Part shown: positions 1-8,415 of the stretch, piece by piece
How positions within the stretch are numbered: position 1 is the first letter of the stretch
Layout: every line of letters begins with the position of its first letter
Source: Saccharofermentans sp.
GTDB taxonomy: Bacteria; Bacillota; Clostridia; Saccharofermentanales; Saccharofermentanaceae
NCBI GenBank assembly: GCA_024403675.1
Contig: JAKSRH010000002.1
Coordinates: 50,301 to 114,300, forward strand
DNA: 64,000 nt
Reading direction: 5' to 3'
Program-made: the position numbers and the translations under genes
Notes under the pieces: model-generated
Seen by the model: the letters and a program-made list of their open reading frames with translations, nothing else
Databases searched by the model: none
Told to the model about the DNA's origin: nothing

Positions 1-501
1 ACACACACCATGGCCTTGAGAAAAAGCCTCTTCTGCAGTGGTATAAATATTAGTGCTGTTAGTCATATACTCGTAGTCATCATGAAAACGGTACATGATT
101 CTCATCGCCTTCTGATAAGGATCATCAATACCGTCTACATCAAGACTATCGTAATATTTCTTTATATTTTCCCCTGGAATATTAAGTCCATGTGGGTGGT
201 TGAATATCATTGCAAGACCTGGTTCTGCTAAGTCGTCATAAAGAGACAAACCAACTACAACATCACCAGTAATTCTATAGGTGAAATAATCATGAGGATA
301 ACCGTTCTTACCGTATATCTGCGGATTATTTAAACCGTCTAATCCCAGACAGTACTTTGTGGGTGGACATATATCAATATGAACATTGTCTGGGACCTGA
401 CGGTTATTCTTCTGCGGTATACACTTAATCGTGAAACTACACGTAGAAACCATTTCCTCATAGTCAATTCTCATAGAATAATCGAAGTGTAATTTCTTCA
501 T
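1..501 (-). CDS. Transglutaminase-like protein, 3' part missing (window edge)
   Basis: The first 167 codons are present and the gene runs off the left edge. The protein begins MKKLHFDYSM and has the beta-rich N-terminal region seen before bacterial transglutaminase-like domains. The last residues in the window are GHGVC, which fits the catalytic cysteine motif of that fold, so the His and Asp of the triad lie outside. The ATG follows GGAG at good spacing and lies 12 nt after the alpha-E gene, so it is the third gene of a unit with the alpha-E and ATP-grasp genes. This trio recurs in many bacteria and has been proposed from comparative genomics to make or process a peptide-like product; its substrate is unknown to me. 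Confidence 0.8.
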   Translation of the reverse strand, partial: MKKLHFDYSMRIDYEEMVSTCSFTIKCIPQKNNRQVPDNVHIDICPPTKYCLGLDGLNNPQIYGKNGYPHDYFTYRITGDVVVGLSLYDDLAEPGLAMIFNHPHGLNIPGENIKKYYDSLDVDGIDDPYQKAMRIMYRFHDDYEYMTNSTNIYTTAEEAFSQGHGVC

Positions 502-513
502 CTACAACTCCAA

Positions 514-1176
514 TCACAATATGGATTCGACTTCACTGACGATGCCGTAATAATCAATTTCGTCTTCATTTATCAATTCATCAATGTGCATCAATTTATC
601 AGCATTGTATTCCAAACCGCTTTTCTTAACTCTTGGAATCATACGGTGAATTTCTCTAGTAAGTTCCTTACGAGATGCTCCCAGACGAGCATACATATCG
701 ATTCGCTCGATTCTTTTACCAGACTTGATAATATTACGAATATTCTCACTATCAATCTGATCATCAACTGTACCGTAGAAAGCGAGAAGATTGTCATTTA
801 CCTTCTGGAAATCAACAAGTGGAGAACTACTCTTAGCAGCTTTATTCATCTCATAAATAGCGAGCTGAATATAAGCAAGTGTCTCAGATCCAATGCTCTC
901 ACGAAGCATAATCGCATTGTCATAAGCACGATTAAGATTGCTGATAATAGAATCAGGGTTCTCAGGATCAAAAGGATATCTATTAATGAAATCCTCTTTA
1001 CTCTCATAGATATTTGGAATATCGATGCTCTTGCAAAACTCAATATAGTTATCTGCAATCTCATCAATCATAATATCGAAGCTCTGAGAATAGATTCTAA
1101 GTGTTGTAAATACTCTTTCTGTATAACGACCGAGCCAAAATAAACGGTCAGCTTGTTCTATCGAGATAATACCCAT
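514..1176 (-). CDS. Alpha-E domain protein (DUF403)
   Basis: A 220-residue, mostly alpha-helical protein. The opening (MGIISIEQADRLFWLGRYTE) is typical of alpha-E proteins, where an N-terminal RLFWLGRY-like segment is conserved. No enzyme activity is established for the family; it is known through its linkage to circularly permuted ATP-grasp and transglutaminase-like genes, both of which flank it here. The start overlaps the end of the ATP-grasp gene by 19 nt and is preceded by GGAGG, so translation is probably coupled. Length is shorter than many family members (about 300 residues), but the reading frame is intact. Confidence 0.82.
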   Translation of the reverse strand: MGIISIEQADRLFWLGRYTERVFTTLRIYSQSFDIMIDEIADNYIEFCKSIDIPNIYESKEDFINRYPFDPENPDSIISNLNRAYDNAIMLRESIGSETLAYIQLAIYEMNKAAKSSSPLVDFQKVNDNLLAFYGTVDDQIDSENIRNIIKSGKRIERIDMYARLGASRKELTREIHRMIPRVKKSGLEYNADKLMHIDELINEDEIDYYGIVSEVESIL

Positions 1177-2477
1177 GTGTCTTTAAAACCTCCGCCCTGT
1201 GATGAGTTAACAATGAATGAATCTGGGTTACGTGAAAATCTAGTAAGTCCACTCTTCCATACAAGTGGCTCGTCAGCCATAAGTACGAACGCTCTCAAGT
1301 CAGCCTTACGTGGAACCTGAATTCCGTTATCAACAATATCCAAATCCTGGAAATCAATTACTTCCTGTGCAATAAATCTTCTAGGCTCTGCTTTAAGAAG
1401 CTCTAAGAAGTCAGCCTTCTCCTGTTTTGTCATCTTATTTCCAAATACAACGCCATAGCCACCTGCTTCTGCAACATCCTTAAGAACAAGATTATCGAAG
1501 TTCTCAATAACGTACTTATAATCATCTTCATAAAATGGAAGGTATGTTGGAGCATTATTAAGAATTGCATCTTCGCCAAGATAATACTTAATCATCTTAG
1601 GTACAAAGTAGTAGATACCCTTATCATCAGCAACACCATTTCCAGGTGCATTCATAAGTGCCACATTACCTTTACGGAAAACGTCGTAGATATGAGGGAT
1701 ACCGATAAGTGATTCAGGATTAAAGTTCATTGGATCCAAATACTCATCAGAGATTCTTCTATAAACAACTCCTACTCTTTCTTTTTCACCATTAGCAGTA
1801 ATAAAGTAGAGTTTATCGTCTTCTACTGTAAGCTCAGATCCATTAACGAGGTGTGCACCAGTCTTTTCTGCTAAGTAACTATGCTCGAAATAAGCAGCGT
1901 TATATCTACCAGGGGTAAGAATTACACTATGACCACCAACGTTAACGTTATCCATAGTTCTTCTTAGAAGCTGAGCATAATTACGATTATCCTCAATCTT
2001 AAGGTCTGAGAAAGTTCCTGGGGAAGAACGTCTACAAAGATCTCTAGCAATCATTGGATAAGACGCTCCAGAAGGAACTCTTAAGTTATCCTCCAAGATA
2101 TACCAAGTACCATCTTTTCCCTTAACAAGATCGATACCAGAAATATGGGAGTATACATCTTTAATAGGAGTTACACCCTCACACTCAACCATGTATCCAC
2201 TAGAGGCAAAAATAAAGTCCTCAGGGATGACACCATCTTTTACAATCTGCTTCTTACTATAGATATCTTTAAGGAACATATTAAGTGCTACAACGCGTTG
2301 CTTAAGTCCCTTCTCAAGATAATCAAATTCATCCGCTTCGATCACACGTGGAATAGCGTCAAATGGAAATAGCTGCTCGTGAAAAGTATTGTTCTTATAA
2401 ATACCAAACTTTACGCCATAACGTGCGAGCAATTCATTCACGGTATCCGTGTGCTCAAGAAGTTTTAATCTGTCCAT
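1158..2477 (-). CDS. Circularly permuted type 2 ATP-grasp protein
   Basis: A 439-residue protein of the circularly permuted ATP-grasp group that travels with alpha-E and transglutaminase-like genes. Supporting segments are VFRKGNVALMNAPGNGVADDKG, the NLVLKDVAEAGGYGVVFG nucleotide-binding stretch, and a C-terminal LRAFV region; the protein ends DTWVLSR. ATP-grasp enzymes typically ligate a carboxylate to an amine through an acyl phosphate, so an amide or peptide ligase role is inferred; the substrate is unknown. The ATG has AAAGGAG upstream. The gene heads the three-gene unit and has its own promoter plus a leader of two hairpins (2478-2640) nearly identical in design to that of citrate synthase. 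Confidence 0.85.
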   Translation of the reverse strand: MDRLKLLEHTDTVNELLARYGVKFGIYKNNTFHEQLFPFDAIPRVIEADEFDYLEKGLKQRVVALNMFLKDIYSKKQIVKDGVIPEDFIFASSGYMVECEGVTPIKDVYSHISGIDLVKGKDGTWYILEDNLRVPSGASYPMIARDLCRRSSPGTFSDLKIEDNRNYAQLLRRTMDNVNVGGHSVILTPGRYNAAYFEHSYLAEKTGAHLVNGSELTVEDDKLYFITANGEKERVGVVYRRISDEYLDPMNFNPESLIGIPHIYDVFRKGNVALMNAPGNGVADDKGIYYFVPKMIKYYLGEDAILNNAPTYLPFYEDDYKYVIENFDNLVLKDVAEAGGYGVVFGNKMTKQEKADFLELLKAEPRRFIAQEVIDFQDLDIVDNGIQVPRKADLRAFVLMADEPLVWKSGLTRFSRNPDSFIVNSSQGGGFKDTWVLSR

Positions 2478-2640
2478 AACCGCGCTCCTTTAAGACAAAA
2501 AGGCGCTTGGTATCCCTACCAAACGCCTTTGTTTTACCCGTATTAATTCATTTCCACATACAAAAAAGGGGCTCGCTTCTTAGAAGCAAACTCCTTTGTC
2601 CTTATGTGAGAATAATACTACAACAAATTTCTTTTGCAAT
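2478..2640 (-). promoter_or_regulatory. Promoter and two-hairpin leader of the ATP-grasp operon (copy A)
   Basis: On the minus strand TTGCAA (2634-2639) and TATTAT (2612-2617) are 16 nt apart. Five bases after the -10 comes CATAAGGACA (2597-2606), then hairpin 1 (2566-2596) ending in six Ts, then hairpin 2 (2502-2527, ten pairs) ending in five Ts, then the AAAGGAG ribosome site. The same order, 10-mer and spacing recur upstream of citrate synthase (6607-6738). The arms differ between copies but keep pairing, including a conserved T-G wobble at the fifth pair of hairpin 2. Either hairpin could act as a terminator. The function is inferred, not known. Confidence 0.65.
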
Positions 2641-2677
2641 AGTTCAAGCTAAATATCAATAATTTTTATTTTCTTGA

Positions 2678-3988
2678 CTACTTTCTATAAAGGAAAGGTT
2701 CATACATCTTACGGACTCTTCTAACAACTTCATTAGCATCATCTTCATGAATTACTACGTCGTACTGATCAGGAATGGTTCCAAATGTAACCGTCTTCTT
2801 GGCATCAATCATGTCCATCAAAGACTTAAGCATATTTTCTTTATTAGCATCCTTATCATAAATCTTTATGTAGGAATATCCTGGATAATCATGAGACTCA
2901 TAAGTTACTATTCTAAGATCTTCGACAAACTCTTGTTTATAGAGTTCTTCATAAAACCTCTTTATCTTCTCTGTTTTATCTAGAAGCATAAAGTAAACTA
3001 CGTTTTCATTTCCAGGCAAAGGTCTTTTTACATAATTACGAAGTGGCGACACCTTAAGTGTATTAACCATTTTTACGTTAACTTCATCAGTCATGTTGCC
3101 GTAGTAAATTATAAGGACACCATCCATAATCACATTAGCATACCAGCACAAACCCACACTAGATATCATAGTCATAAGCATACCCGAGATATCTTTCTTG
3201 ATACTACAAATCTTTATATACAAATTCTTCCGAATATCATAGAGAACCGAACCGTCCATAGCAATAACAGGAAGCTTAAGTCTCACATCTCTCATAGGCT
3301 CAATAAGGGACGCAGGTGTTCTTATAGTAGACACGGTAAACTTAAGACCACTATCAATCATACGGTTAAGTTCCACCTTGGAAAAAGGGCTTAACAAACT
3401 ATCTTCTCCAAGCAAAGTATCATCAAGACCTGATACAAAAAGTGTCTCCTTATCAGGGTTAATACAAATTCTAATGTCATTTATCAAAATACCAATAAGG
3501 ATACCAATCATGGTGTCAAGAAATCTATTCCATACAAAAAGGAAAGGAACCATGTCAGAAGCGTGGTTAACTGCGATACTTAAAAACACAACGCAAGAAA
3601 AATAAGACGCCTGCTTTTTATTAACAAGTACTGTGGTGTAAAGCACAAGCAAAAGCGAAACGGAAACCATCACCGCTTCTACCAGTACAACGCTATTAAT
3701 GGCCGCAGTTACCTTAGGAAAAAGCAGCAAATAAATAAGGCCATATATCGCACCGATTAAAGTACCGATAATTCTTTGTATGGCATTTTTCTTGGTGTTG
3801 CTTCGGTACATCTGTATGCACCACAAAGCAGCGAGCTGGGAATAGAAAACCATTCCCATCCCGCCGCGTAGCATGTTAACAAGATAGCAAACCGCCATGG
3901 CGATTGCTGACTTTACTATACGCATACCAATTCCAGGAATACGGAACTTAGCATGCTGATTTTTATTACATGTTTTCGAGTGTCTCAC
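2678..3988 (-). CDS. FUSC-like membrane protein fused to a degenerate Cof-type HAD domain
   Basis: The N-terminal half has about five hydrophobic segments in the pattern of FUSC/aromatic-acid-exporter-like proteins ([16 protein letters not shown], then [16 protein letters not shown]). The C-terminal half is built like Cof-type HAD phosphatases but the key residues are changed. Motif I reads SGLDDTLL where an Asp nucleophile is expected at the Gly. Motif IV reads [10 protein letters not shown] instead of GDGxND. Catalysis by this domain is therefore unlikely; a sensory or structural role is inferred. The frame is open to 4012, but I prefer the GTG at 3988, which has AAGG upstream and keeps the conserved N-terminus; ATG 3925 is the alternative. 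It overlaps the end of the isocitrate dehydrogenase gene and is likely co-transcribed with it. Confidence 0.72.
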   Translation of the reverse strand: MRHSKTCNKNQHAKFRIPGIGMRIVKSAIAMAVCYLVNMLRGGMGMVFYSQLAALWCIQMYRSNTKKNAIQRIIGTLIGAIYGLIYLLLFPKVTAAINSVVLVEAVMVSVSLLLVLYTTVLVNKKQASYFSCVVFLSIAVNHASDMVPFLFVWNRFLDTMIGILIGILINDIRICINPDKETLFVSGLDDTLLGEDSLLSPFSKVELNRMIDSGLKFTVSTIRTPASLIEPMRDVRLKLPVIAMDGSVLYDIRKNLYIKICSIKKDISGMLMTMISSVGLCWYANVIMDGVLIIYYGNMTDEVNVKMVNTLKVSPLRNYVKRPLPGNENVVYFMLLDKTEKIKRFYEELYKQEFVEDLRIVTYESHDYPGYSYIKIYDKDANKENMLKSLMDMIDAKKTVTFGTIPDQYDVVIHEDDANEVVRRVRKMYEPFLYRK

Positions 3989-5171
3989 GGATAGCCTTAA
4001 TAAAGTTCTCACTATTAAGTACAGTTACATTTTCAAGTGATGTAATAAGTGCGAGATCCTTTGTCATCTTTCCAGATTCAATTGTAGAAAGTGTTGCCTT
4101 CTCGAGCTTATCTGCAAACTCCATAAGCTCAGGGATATTATCCATTTCGCCTCTCTTACGAAGAGCTCCTGTCCAAGCAAAAATTGTAGCTACAGAGTTA
4201 GTAGATGTCTCCTCACCCTTAAGATGCTTGTAGTAATGTCTCTGAACTGTACCGTGTGCAGCCTCATACTCATAAACGCCTGATGGTGATACGAGAACAG
4301 ATGTCATCATAGCAAGGGAACCACATGCGGAAGAAACCATGTCACTCATAACATCACCGTCGTAGTTCTTACAAGCCCAGATGAAACCACCCTTAGCCTT
4401 CATTACACGAGCAACTGCATCATCAATAAGTGTGTAGAAGTATTCGATACCAGCCTCGTCAAACTTCTCCTTATACTCAGCTTCAAAGATATCCGCAAAA
4501 ATATCCTTGAAAGTATGGTCATAAATCTTGGAAATAGTATCCTTTGTGGCGAACCAGAGATCCTGCTTAGTATCAAGTGCGTAATTAAAGCAAGAACGTG
4601 CGAAGCTCTCAATTGACTTGTCCTTGTTGTGAATTCCCTGGATGATACCTGGGCCATCAAAGTCCATAATTGTCTTTCTAATTTCTGTGCCATCTTCAGC
4701 AGTAAAAACAAGCTCTGCCTTTCCTGCGCCAGGAACCTTAATCTCGGTATTCTTATAAACATCACCATATGCATGACGAGCAAGAGTAATTGGCTTTGCC
4801 CAGTTCTTAACACATGGGTCAATTCCCTTTACCTGAATTGGTGCACGGAAAACAGTACCATCAAGAGCTGCACGGATAGTACCATTAGGGCTCTTCCACA
4901 TTTCTTTAAGATCATACTCAGTCATACGTGCTGCATTTGGAGTAATAGTCGCACACTTAACAGCTACACCATACTTCTTAGTAGCTTCAGCAGAATCAAA
5001 AGTTACCTGATCATTTGTCTCATTACGATACTCGAGTCCAAGGTCATAATACTCTGTCTTAAGATCAATAAAAGGAATCAAAAGTTCATCCTTAATAATC
5101 TGCCAGAGAACTCTTGTCATCTCGTCTCCATCCATCTCTACGAGAGGTGTCTTCATCTGAATTTTAGCCAT
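3966..5171 (-). CDS. icd: NADP-dependent isocitrate dehydrogenase (eukaryote-type)
   Basis: A 401-residue enzyme that oxidises isocitrate to 2-oxoglutarate and CO2 with NADP+. The sequence matches the homodimeric eukaryote-like class rather than the E. coli class: it starts [20 protein letters not shown] and contains [24 protein letters not shown] (substrate Ser in SPNGT), the metal-binding [25 protein letters not shown] stretch, and the cofactor loop [11 protein letters not shown]. It lies 28 nt after citrate synthase with a clear GGAG site, so the two form an operon feeding 2-oxoglutarate and glutamate synthesis. No aconitase gene is in the window. Confidence 0.95.
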   Translation of the reverse strand: MAKIQMKTPLVEMDGDEMTRVLWQIIKDELLIPFIDLKTEYYDLGLEYRNETNDQVTFDSAEATKKYGVAVKCATITPNAARMTEYDLKEMWKSPNGTIRAALDGTVFRAPIQVKGIDPCVKNWAKPITLARHAYGDVYKNTEIKVPGAGKAELVFTAEDGTEIRKTIMDFDGPGIIQGIHNKDKSIESFARSCFNYALDTKQDLWFATKDTISKIYDHTFKDIFADIFEAEYKEKFDEAGIEYFYTLIDDAVARVMKAKGGFIWACKNYDGDVMSDMVSSACGSLAMMTSVLVSPSGVYEYEAAHGTVQRHYYKHLKGEETSTNSVATIFAWTGALRKRGEMDNIPELMEFADKLEKATLSTIESGKMTKDLALITSLENVTVLNSENFIKAIRETLENM

Positions 5172-5199
5172 AATTTTATCTCCTTTATTCTTTTATGTT

Positions 5200-6606
5200 T
5201 TATCTGTTCTCGAGAGCTTTGCACTCTACATGGTGACCAACATACTTATACGCAGGTCTAATAATCTTGTTACCATTAAGAAGCTCTTCAAGTCTGTGTG
5301 CACACCATCCAGGAATACGTGCGATTGCAAATATAGGTGTGAAAAGCTCCTCTGGGATACCAAGCATGGTATAGACGAGGCCGCTATAGAAATCCACGTT
5401 GGCACAAACATTTTTCTGAACCTTATGTTTCTGCATAATAAGTTCACCAGCTATACTCTCGACACGATTATAGAGTTCAAACTCATCCATCATGCCCTTC
5501 TCTTCAGCAAGGTTTCTTGCAAACTCTTTAAGAATTCTTTCTCTTGGATCAGAAAGTGTATATACAGCGTGGCCCATACCATAGATAAGACCAGAGTTAT
5601 CAAATGCTTCCTTATTAAGGATTTTCTGGAGATAACTAGAAATCTTATCTACATCTTCCCAATCATCAACGTGCTCCTTAATATCACGGAACATATTCTG
5701 AACCTTGAGGTTGGCACCACCATGGCGTGGTCCCTTAAGAGATCCAATAGAGGCGGACACTGATGAATATGTATCTGTACCAGAAGAGGTTACAACGTGA
5801 GTTGTAAATGTGGAGTTGTTACCACCACCATGCTCTGCGTGAAGGATAAGTGCAATATCAAGAACCTTCGCCTCAAGTTCTGTATACTTTCCATCCTTAC
5901 GAAGCATATACAAGATATTTTCTGCGAGAGATAATCCCTTCTTAGGATTTCTAATCATAAGAGTCTCATCTTTACGGAAGTGACAATAAGACTGGTATGA
6001 ATACACCGCAATAAGTGGAAGCTTATTAATAAGTTCCAAAGCCTGACGAAGCACATTTTCTGGCAATATACCATCTGGATCAGAGTCATAGGTATAAAGT
6101 GTCAAAATACATCTTTGCATAGCATTCATAATATTTGCATTAGATGCTTTCATTACTACGTCACGAACAAATCTGTTATGCAAAGTCTGCATCTCACCCA
6201 TGGCATACAAAAATTTTGTAAACTCATCCTCAGTAGGAAGCTTTCCAAATAGAAGCAAATAAATTACTTCCTCGAAGCCAAACTTACGTCCCTTAAGATT
6301 TGTAATAATCTCATTAACATCTACACCCTGATAATATAGATGACCATCTATAGGTGTTCTAACGCCATCAACCTCGTCGTAAGCAACTACATCCGAGATT
6401 TCAGTAAGACCTGTAAGAACACCCTTACCTGTAGCATCACGAAGACCACGTTTTACGTCATACTTTGTGTATAACTCTTTATCTATACGCTGATTCTTAA
6501 GTAGTTCCTCATAAAACACCTTCATGTATTCTGTGAGCTCACCCATCTCTTCAGATGTAGGCATCTCAATATGTTCTCTTCCCTCTTCAAAAATCATCTC
6601 ATCCAT
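5200..6606 (-). CDS. gltA: Citrate synthase
   Basis: A 468-residue enzyme condensing oxaloacetate and acetyl-CoA. Conserved features are HAEHGGGNNSTF (first active-site His), GPRHGGANLKV, GMGHAVYTLSDPRERIL (second His), and VDFYSGLVYTMLGIP (active-site Asp), followed by the ARIPGWCAHRLEE signature. The long N-terminal region belongs to a clostridial citrate/2-methylcitrate synthase type; a methylcitrate side activity cannot be excluded. The frame is open upstream to 6738, but ATG 6606 has GGAGG at correct spacing and the upstream part is the promoter/leader. It is the first gene of the gltA-icd unit, behind leader copy B. Confidence 0.93.
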   Translation of the reverse strand: MDEMIFEEGREHIEMPTSEEMGELTEYMKVFYEELLKNQRIDKELYTKYDVKRGLRDATGKGVLTGLTEISDVVAYDEVDGVRTPIDGHLYYQGVDVNEIITNLKGRKFGFEEVIYLLLFGKLPTEDEFTKFLYAMGEMQTLHNRFVRDVVMKASNANIMNAMQRCILTLYTYDSDPDGILPENVLRQALELINKLPLIAVYSYQSYCHFRKDETLMIRNPKKGLSLAENILYMLRKDGKYTELEAKVLDIALILHAEHGGGNNSTFTTHVVTSSGTDTYSSVSASIGSLKGPRHGGANLKVQNMFRDIKEHVDDWEDVDKISSYLQKILNKEAFDNSGLIYGMGHAVYTLSDPRERILKEFARNLAEEKGMMDEFELYNRVESIAGELIMQKHKVQKNVCANVDFYSGLVYTMLGIPEELFTPIFAIARIPGWCAHRLEELLNGNKIIRPAYKYVGHHVECKALENR

Positions 6607-6738
6607 ATCTTTTCCTCCAAATAAAAAGCGCTCAGGTAAATCCCTGAACGCCATTGTTCTAATAAAAAAGGAGCCCGCAAATATGCGAACTCCTATGTCC
6701 TTATGGACTGATATTACTACAAAAATAATGTTTTTCAA
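6607..6738 (-). promoter_or_regulatory. Promoter and two-hairpin leader of citrate synthase (copy B)
   Basis: On the minus strand TTGAAA (6733-6738) and TAATAT (6711-6716) are 16 nt apart. CATAAGGACA (6696-6705) begins five bases after the -10, exactly as in copy A. Hairpin 1 (6669-6694, AGGAGTTCGCA paired with TGCGGGCTCCT) runs into TTTTTT. Hairpin 2 (6627-6652) pairs GCGTTCAGG with CCTGAGCGC and runs into TTTTT just before GGAGG. Similarity to copy A extends upstream of the -35 (TGATATT at the same distance). The element suggests that gltA-icd and the ATP-grasp operon share control; the signal is unknown. Confidence 0.68.
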
Positions 6739-6780
6739 GCAATTTAGCCTAATATCAAAAGGAATTGATTATAAGGATTA

Positions 6781-8319
6781 CTACTCCATCTGCAAATCTT
6801 TTTCCTCCAAGAGGTCAAGCATAGACTGATAATCACTCTGTAGCGCGTGTTTAATAGTAGATACCTGCTTATGGTTATTAATATCTTTAGTAGCAGTCTC
6901 TGCAGTTGCCAAAGTACCAGCACCTGCCACGCATCCACCAGGACAAGCCATACCCTCAAGAAGGTAACCGTTATACTTGCCAGCCTTAGCAAGAGCAAGC
7001 ATCTTACGACACTCCGCGAGACCATTTGCCTTTTCGACTTTAACCTCACCAAAGTCTGGGTACATTTCCTTAATAGCATTTACTACCGCATCAGCTACAC
7101 CACCACTTACTGCAAAGCCTCGGCCATCAGCAGAAGCACCGTGCATAACTTCAGATTCCTCGAGGTTATTAAAATCAACTTCCTTTGCCTCGAACATTCC
7201 CATGATTTCCTCGAAAGTAAGAACAAAGTCAATATCACTTCTAACAGTTCTTCTAGAAGCCTCGAGTTTCTTAGCCGCACATGGGCCAATAAAAGCTACC
7301 TTACATCCAGGATGCATTCTCTTAAGGAGTCTACCTGTAAGCACCATAGGCGTAAGTGCCATGGAAATACATTCACTCTGCTCTGGGTAAAGCTTCTTAG
7401 CCATAGCTGCCCATGATGGACAACAAGATGTTCCCATGAAAGGTATCTTCTCTGGAACCTCATTTACAAAGTCTCTTGCTTCAGAGATAGTACAAAGGTC
7501 AGCACCAATGGCTACCTCCATAATATCCTCGAAGCCAAGCATCTTAAACGCTGTTCTTAGCTTACCTGGGGTGAGATCCTTACCAAACTGCATAGAAACA
7601 GCAGGTGCAATTGCCGCATATACTGGAGTATCATCATTCTTAATCGCCTGAATAAGCTGGAAAATCTGAGCCTTATCTGCAATAGCACCAAAAGGACAAT
7701 GTGCAAGACACATACCACATGACACGCACTGATCATAATTAATCTCAGCTCTACCATACTCATCACTAACAATGGCATTCATGCCGCACACCTTAGCGCA
7801 AGGACGTTCCATCTTCATGATGGCATTATAAGGACATACTTTAATACACTTGCCACAACCTACGCACTTTTCCTTATCTATGTGGGACTTTCCACCTTCG
7901 AAAGTAATGGCACCCTTAGGACAAACCTCTTTACAAGGATGAGCAAGACAACCCTGACAGCTATCTGTAACTCTTACTTCCTTATCAGGACACTTATGGC
8001 AAGCAAACTTTATGATATTAATAAGTGGTGGCTGATAATACTTTTCAGGAAGCACGCACTCTTCAGCACCCTGAGTAACAGGGGCATGCTCAGAAAAAGT
8101 TCTTAAATTAAGGCCCATGGCGAGACGCATCTGTTCGCGAACGATAGCACGCTCGAGGAACACGCTCTCTCGGTAGGTAGATACCTCTCCAGGAATAACC
8201 CTATATGGAATTTCATCCATCTGTTTAAGGTTTCCTTCCTCGTAGTTATAGGAAAGTTTTGCCACCTCCGCATATACTCTTTTCTTAATATCTGTTACAG
8301 ATGTATAAATTCCTCTCAC
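6781..8319 (-). CDS. [FeFe] hydrogenase, monomeric ferredoxin-rich (group B-like)
   Basis: A 512-residue protein combining N-terminal iron-sulfur domains with an H-cluster domain. Cysteine motifs occur near residues 107-133, 152-162 (CVGCGKCIKVCP) and 198-208 (CVSCGMCLAHCP). The H-cluster signatures are TSCCPSW (about 297-303), GPCAAKK (about 346-351) and EGMACPGGC (about 455-463). The double Cys in the first signature and the GPC form of the second fit group B enzymes rather than classical group A. It should couple ferredoxin to H2 turnover, or sense H2/redox state. GTG start at 8319 preceded by GAGGG. Its 3' end lies only about 40 bases upstream of the citrate synthase promoter. HydEFG maturases are not in the window. 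Confidence 0.88.
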   Translation of the reverse strand: MRGIYTSVTDIKKRVYAEVAKLSYNYEEGNLKQMDEIPYRVIPGEVSTYRESVFLERAIVREQMRLAMGLNLRTFSEHAPVTQGAEECVLPEKYYQPPLINIIKFACHKCPDKEVRVTDSCQGCLAHPCKEVCPKGAITFEGGKSHIDKEKCVGCGKCIKVCPYNAIMKMERPCAKVCGMNAIVSDEYGRAEINYDQCVSCGMCLAHCPFGAIADKAQIFQLIQAIKNDDTPVYAAIAPAVSMQFGKDLTPGKLRTAFKMLGFEDIMEVAIGADLCTISEARDFVNEVPEKIPFMGTSCCPSWAAMAKKLYPEQSECISMALTPMVLTGRLLKRMHPGCKVAFIGPCAAKKLEASRRTVRSDIDFVLTFEEIMGMFEAKEVDFNNLEESEVMHGASADGRGFAVSGGVADAVVNAIKEMYPDFGEVKVEKANGLAECRKMLALAKAGKYNGYLLEGMACPGGCVAGAGTLATAETATKDINNHKQVSTIKHALQSDYQSMLDLLEEKDLQME

Positions 8320-8355
8320 AAATGTGCCCTCGTTTCTAGTTAATACAGAAACATA

Positions 8356-8384
8356 TTAACATAAAAAAATTGTGGTATTATATA
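8356..8384 (+). promoter_or_regulatory. Possible promoter of the first acidic lipoprotein gene
   Basis: TTAACA (8356-8361) and TATATA (8379-8384) are separated by 17 bases and lie 31 nt before the ATG at 8416. The region is shared with the start of the divergent hydrogenase gene. This is a weak -35 in an AT-rich stretch, so the match could be by chance. Confidence 0.35.
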
Positions 8385-8415
8385 TGCATCATACAAATTG
8401 GAGGAAAAAATTGTT

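Noticed and set aside
2478..2640. Hairpins in the ATP-grasp leader as simple terminators of the upstream gene
   Set aside because: They lie downstream of a good promoter, are repeated with covariation before gltA, and sit immediately before the ribosome site, so a leader is more likely.
3989..4012. FUSC-HAD gene starting at GTG 4012
   Set aside because: Lies within the isocitrate dehydrogenase end without a ribosome site; the GTG at 3988 has AAGG upstream and keeps the family N-terminus.
4403..4822. Long open frames overlapping icd and other genes on either strand
   Set aside because: They lack ribosome sites and family similarity and are read in shadow frames of well-supported genes.
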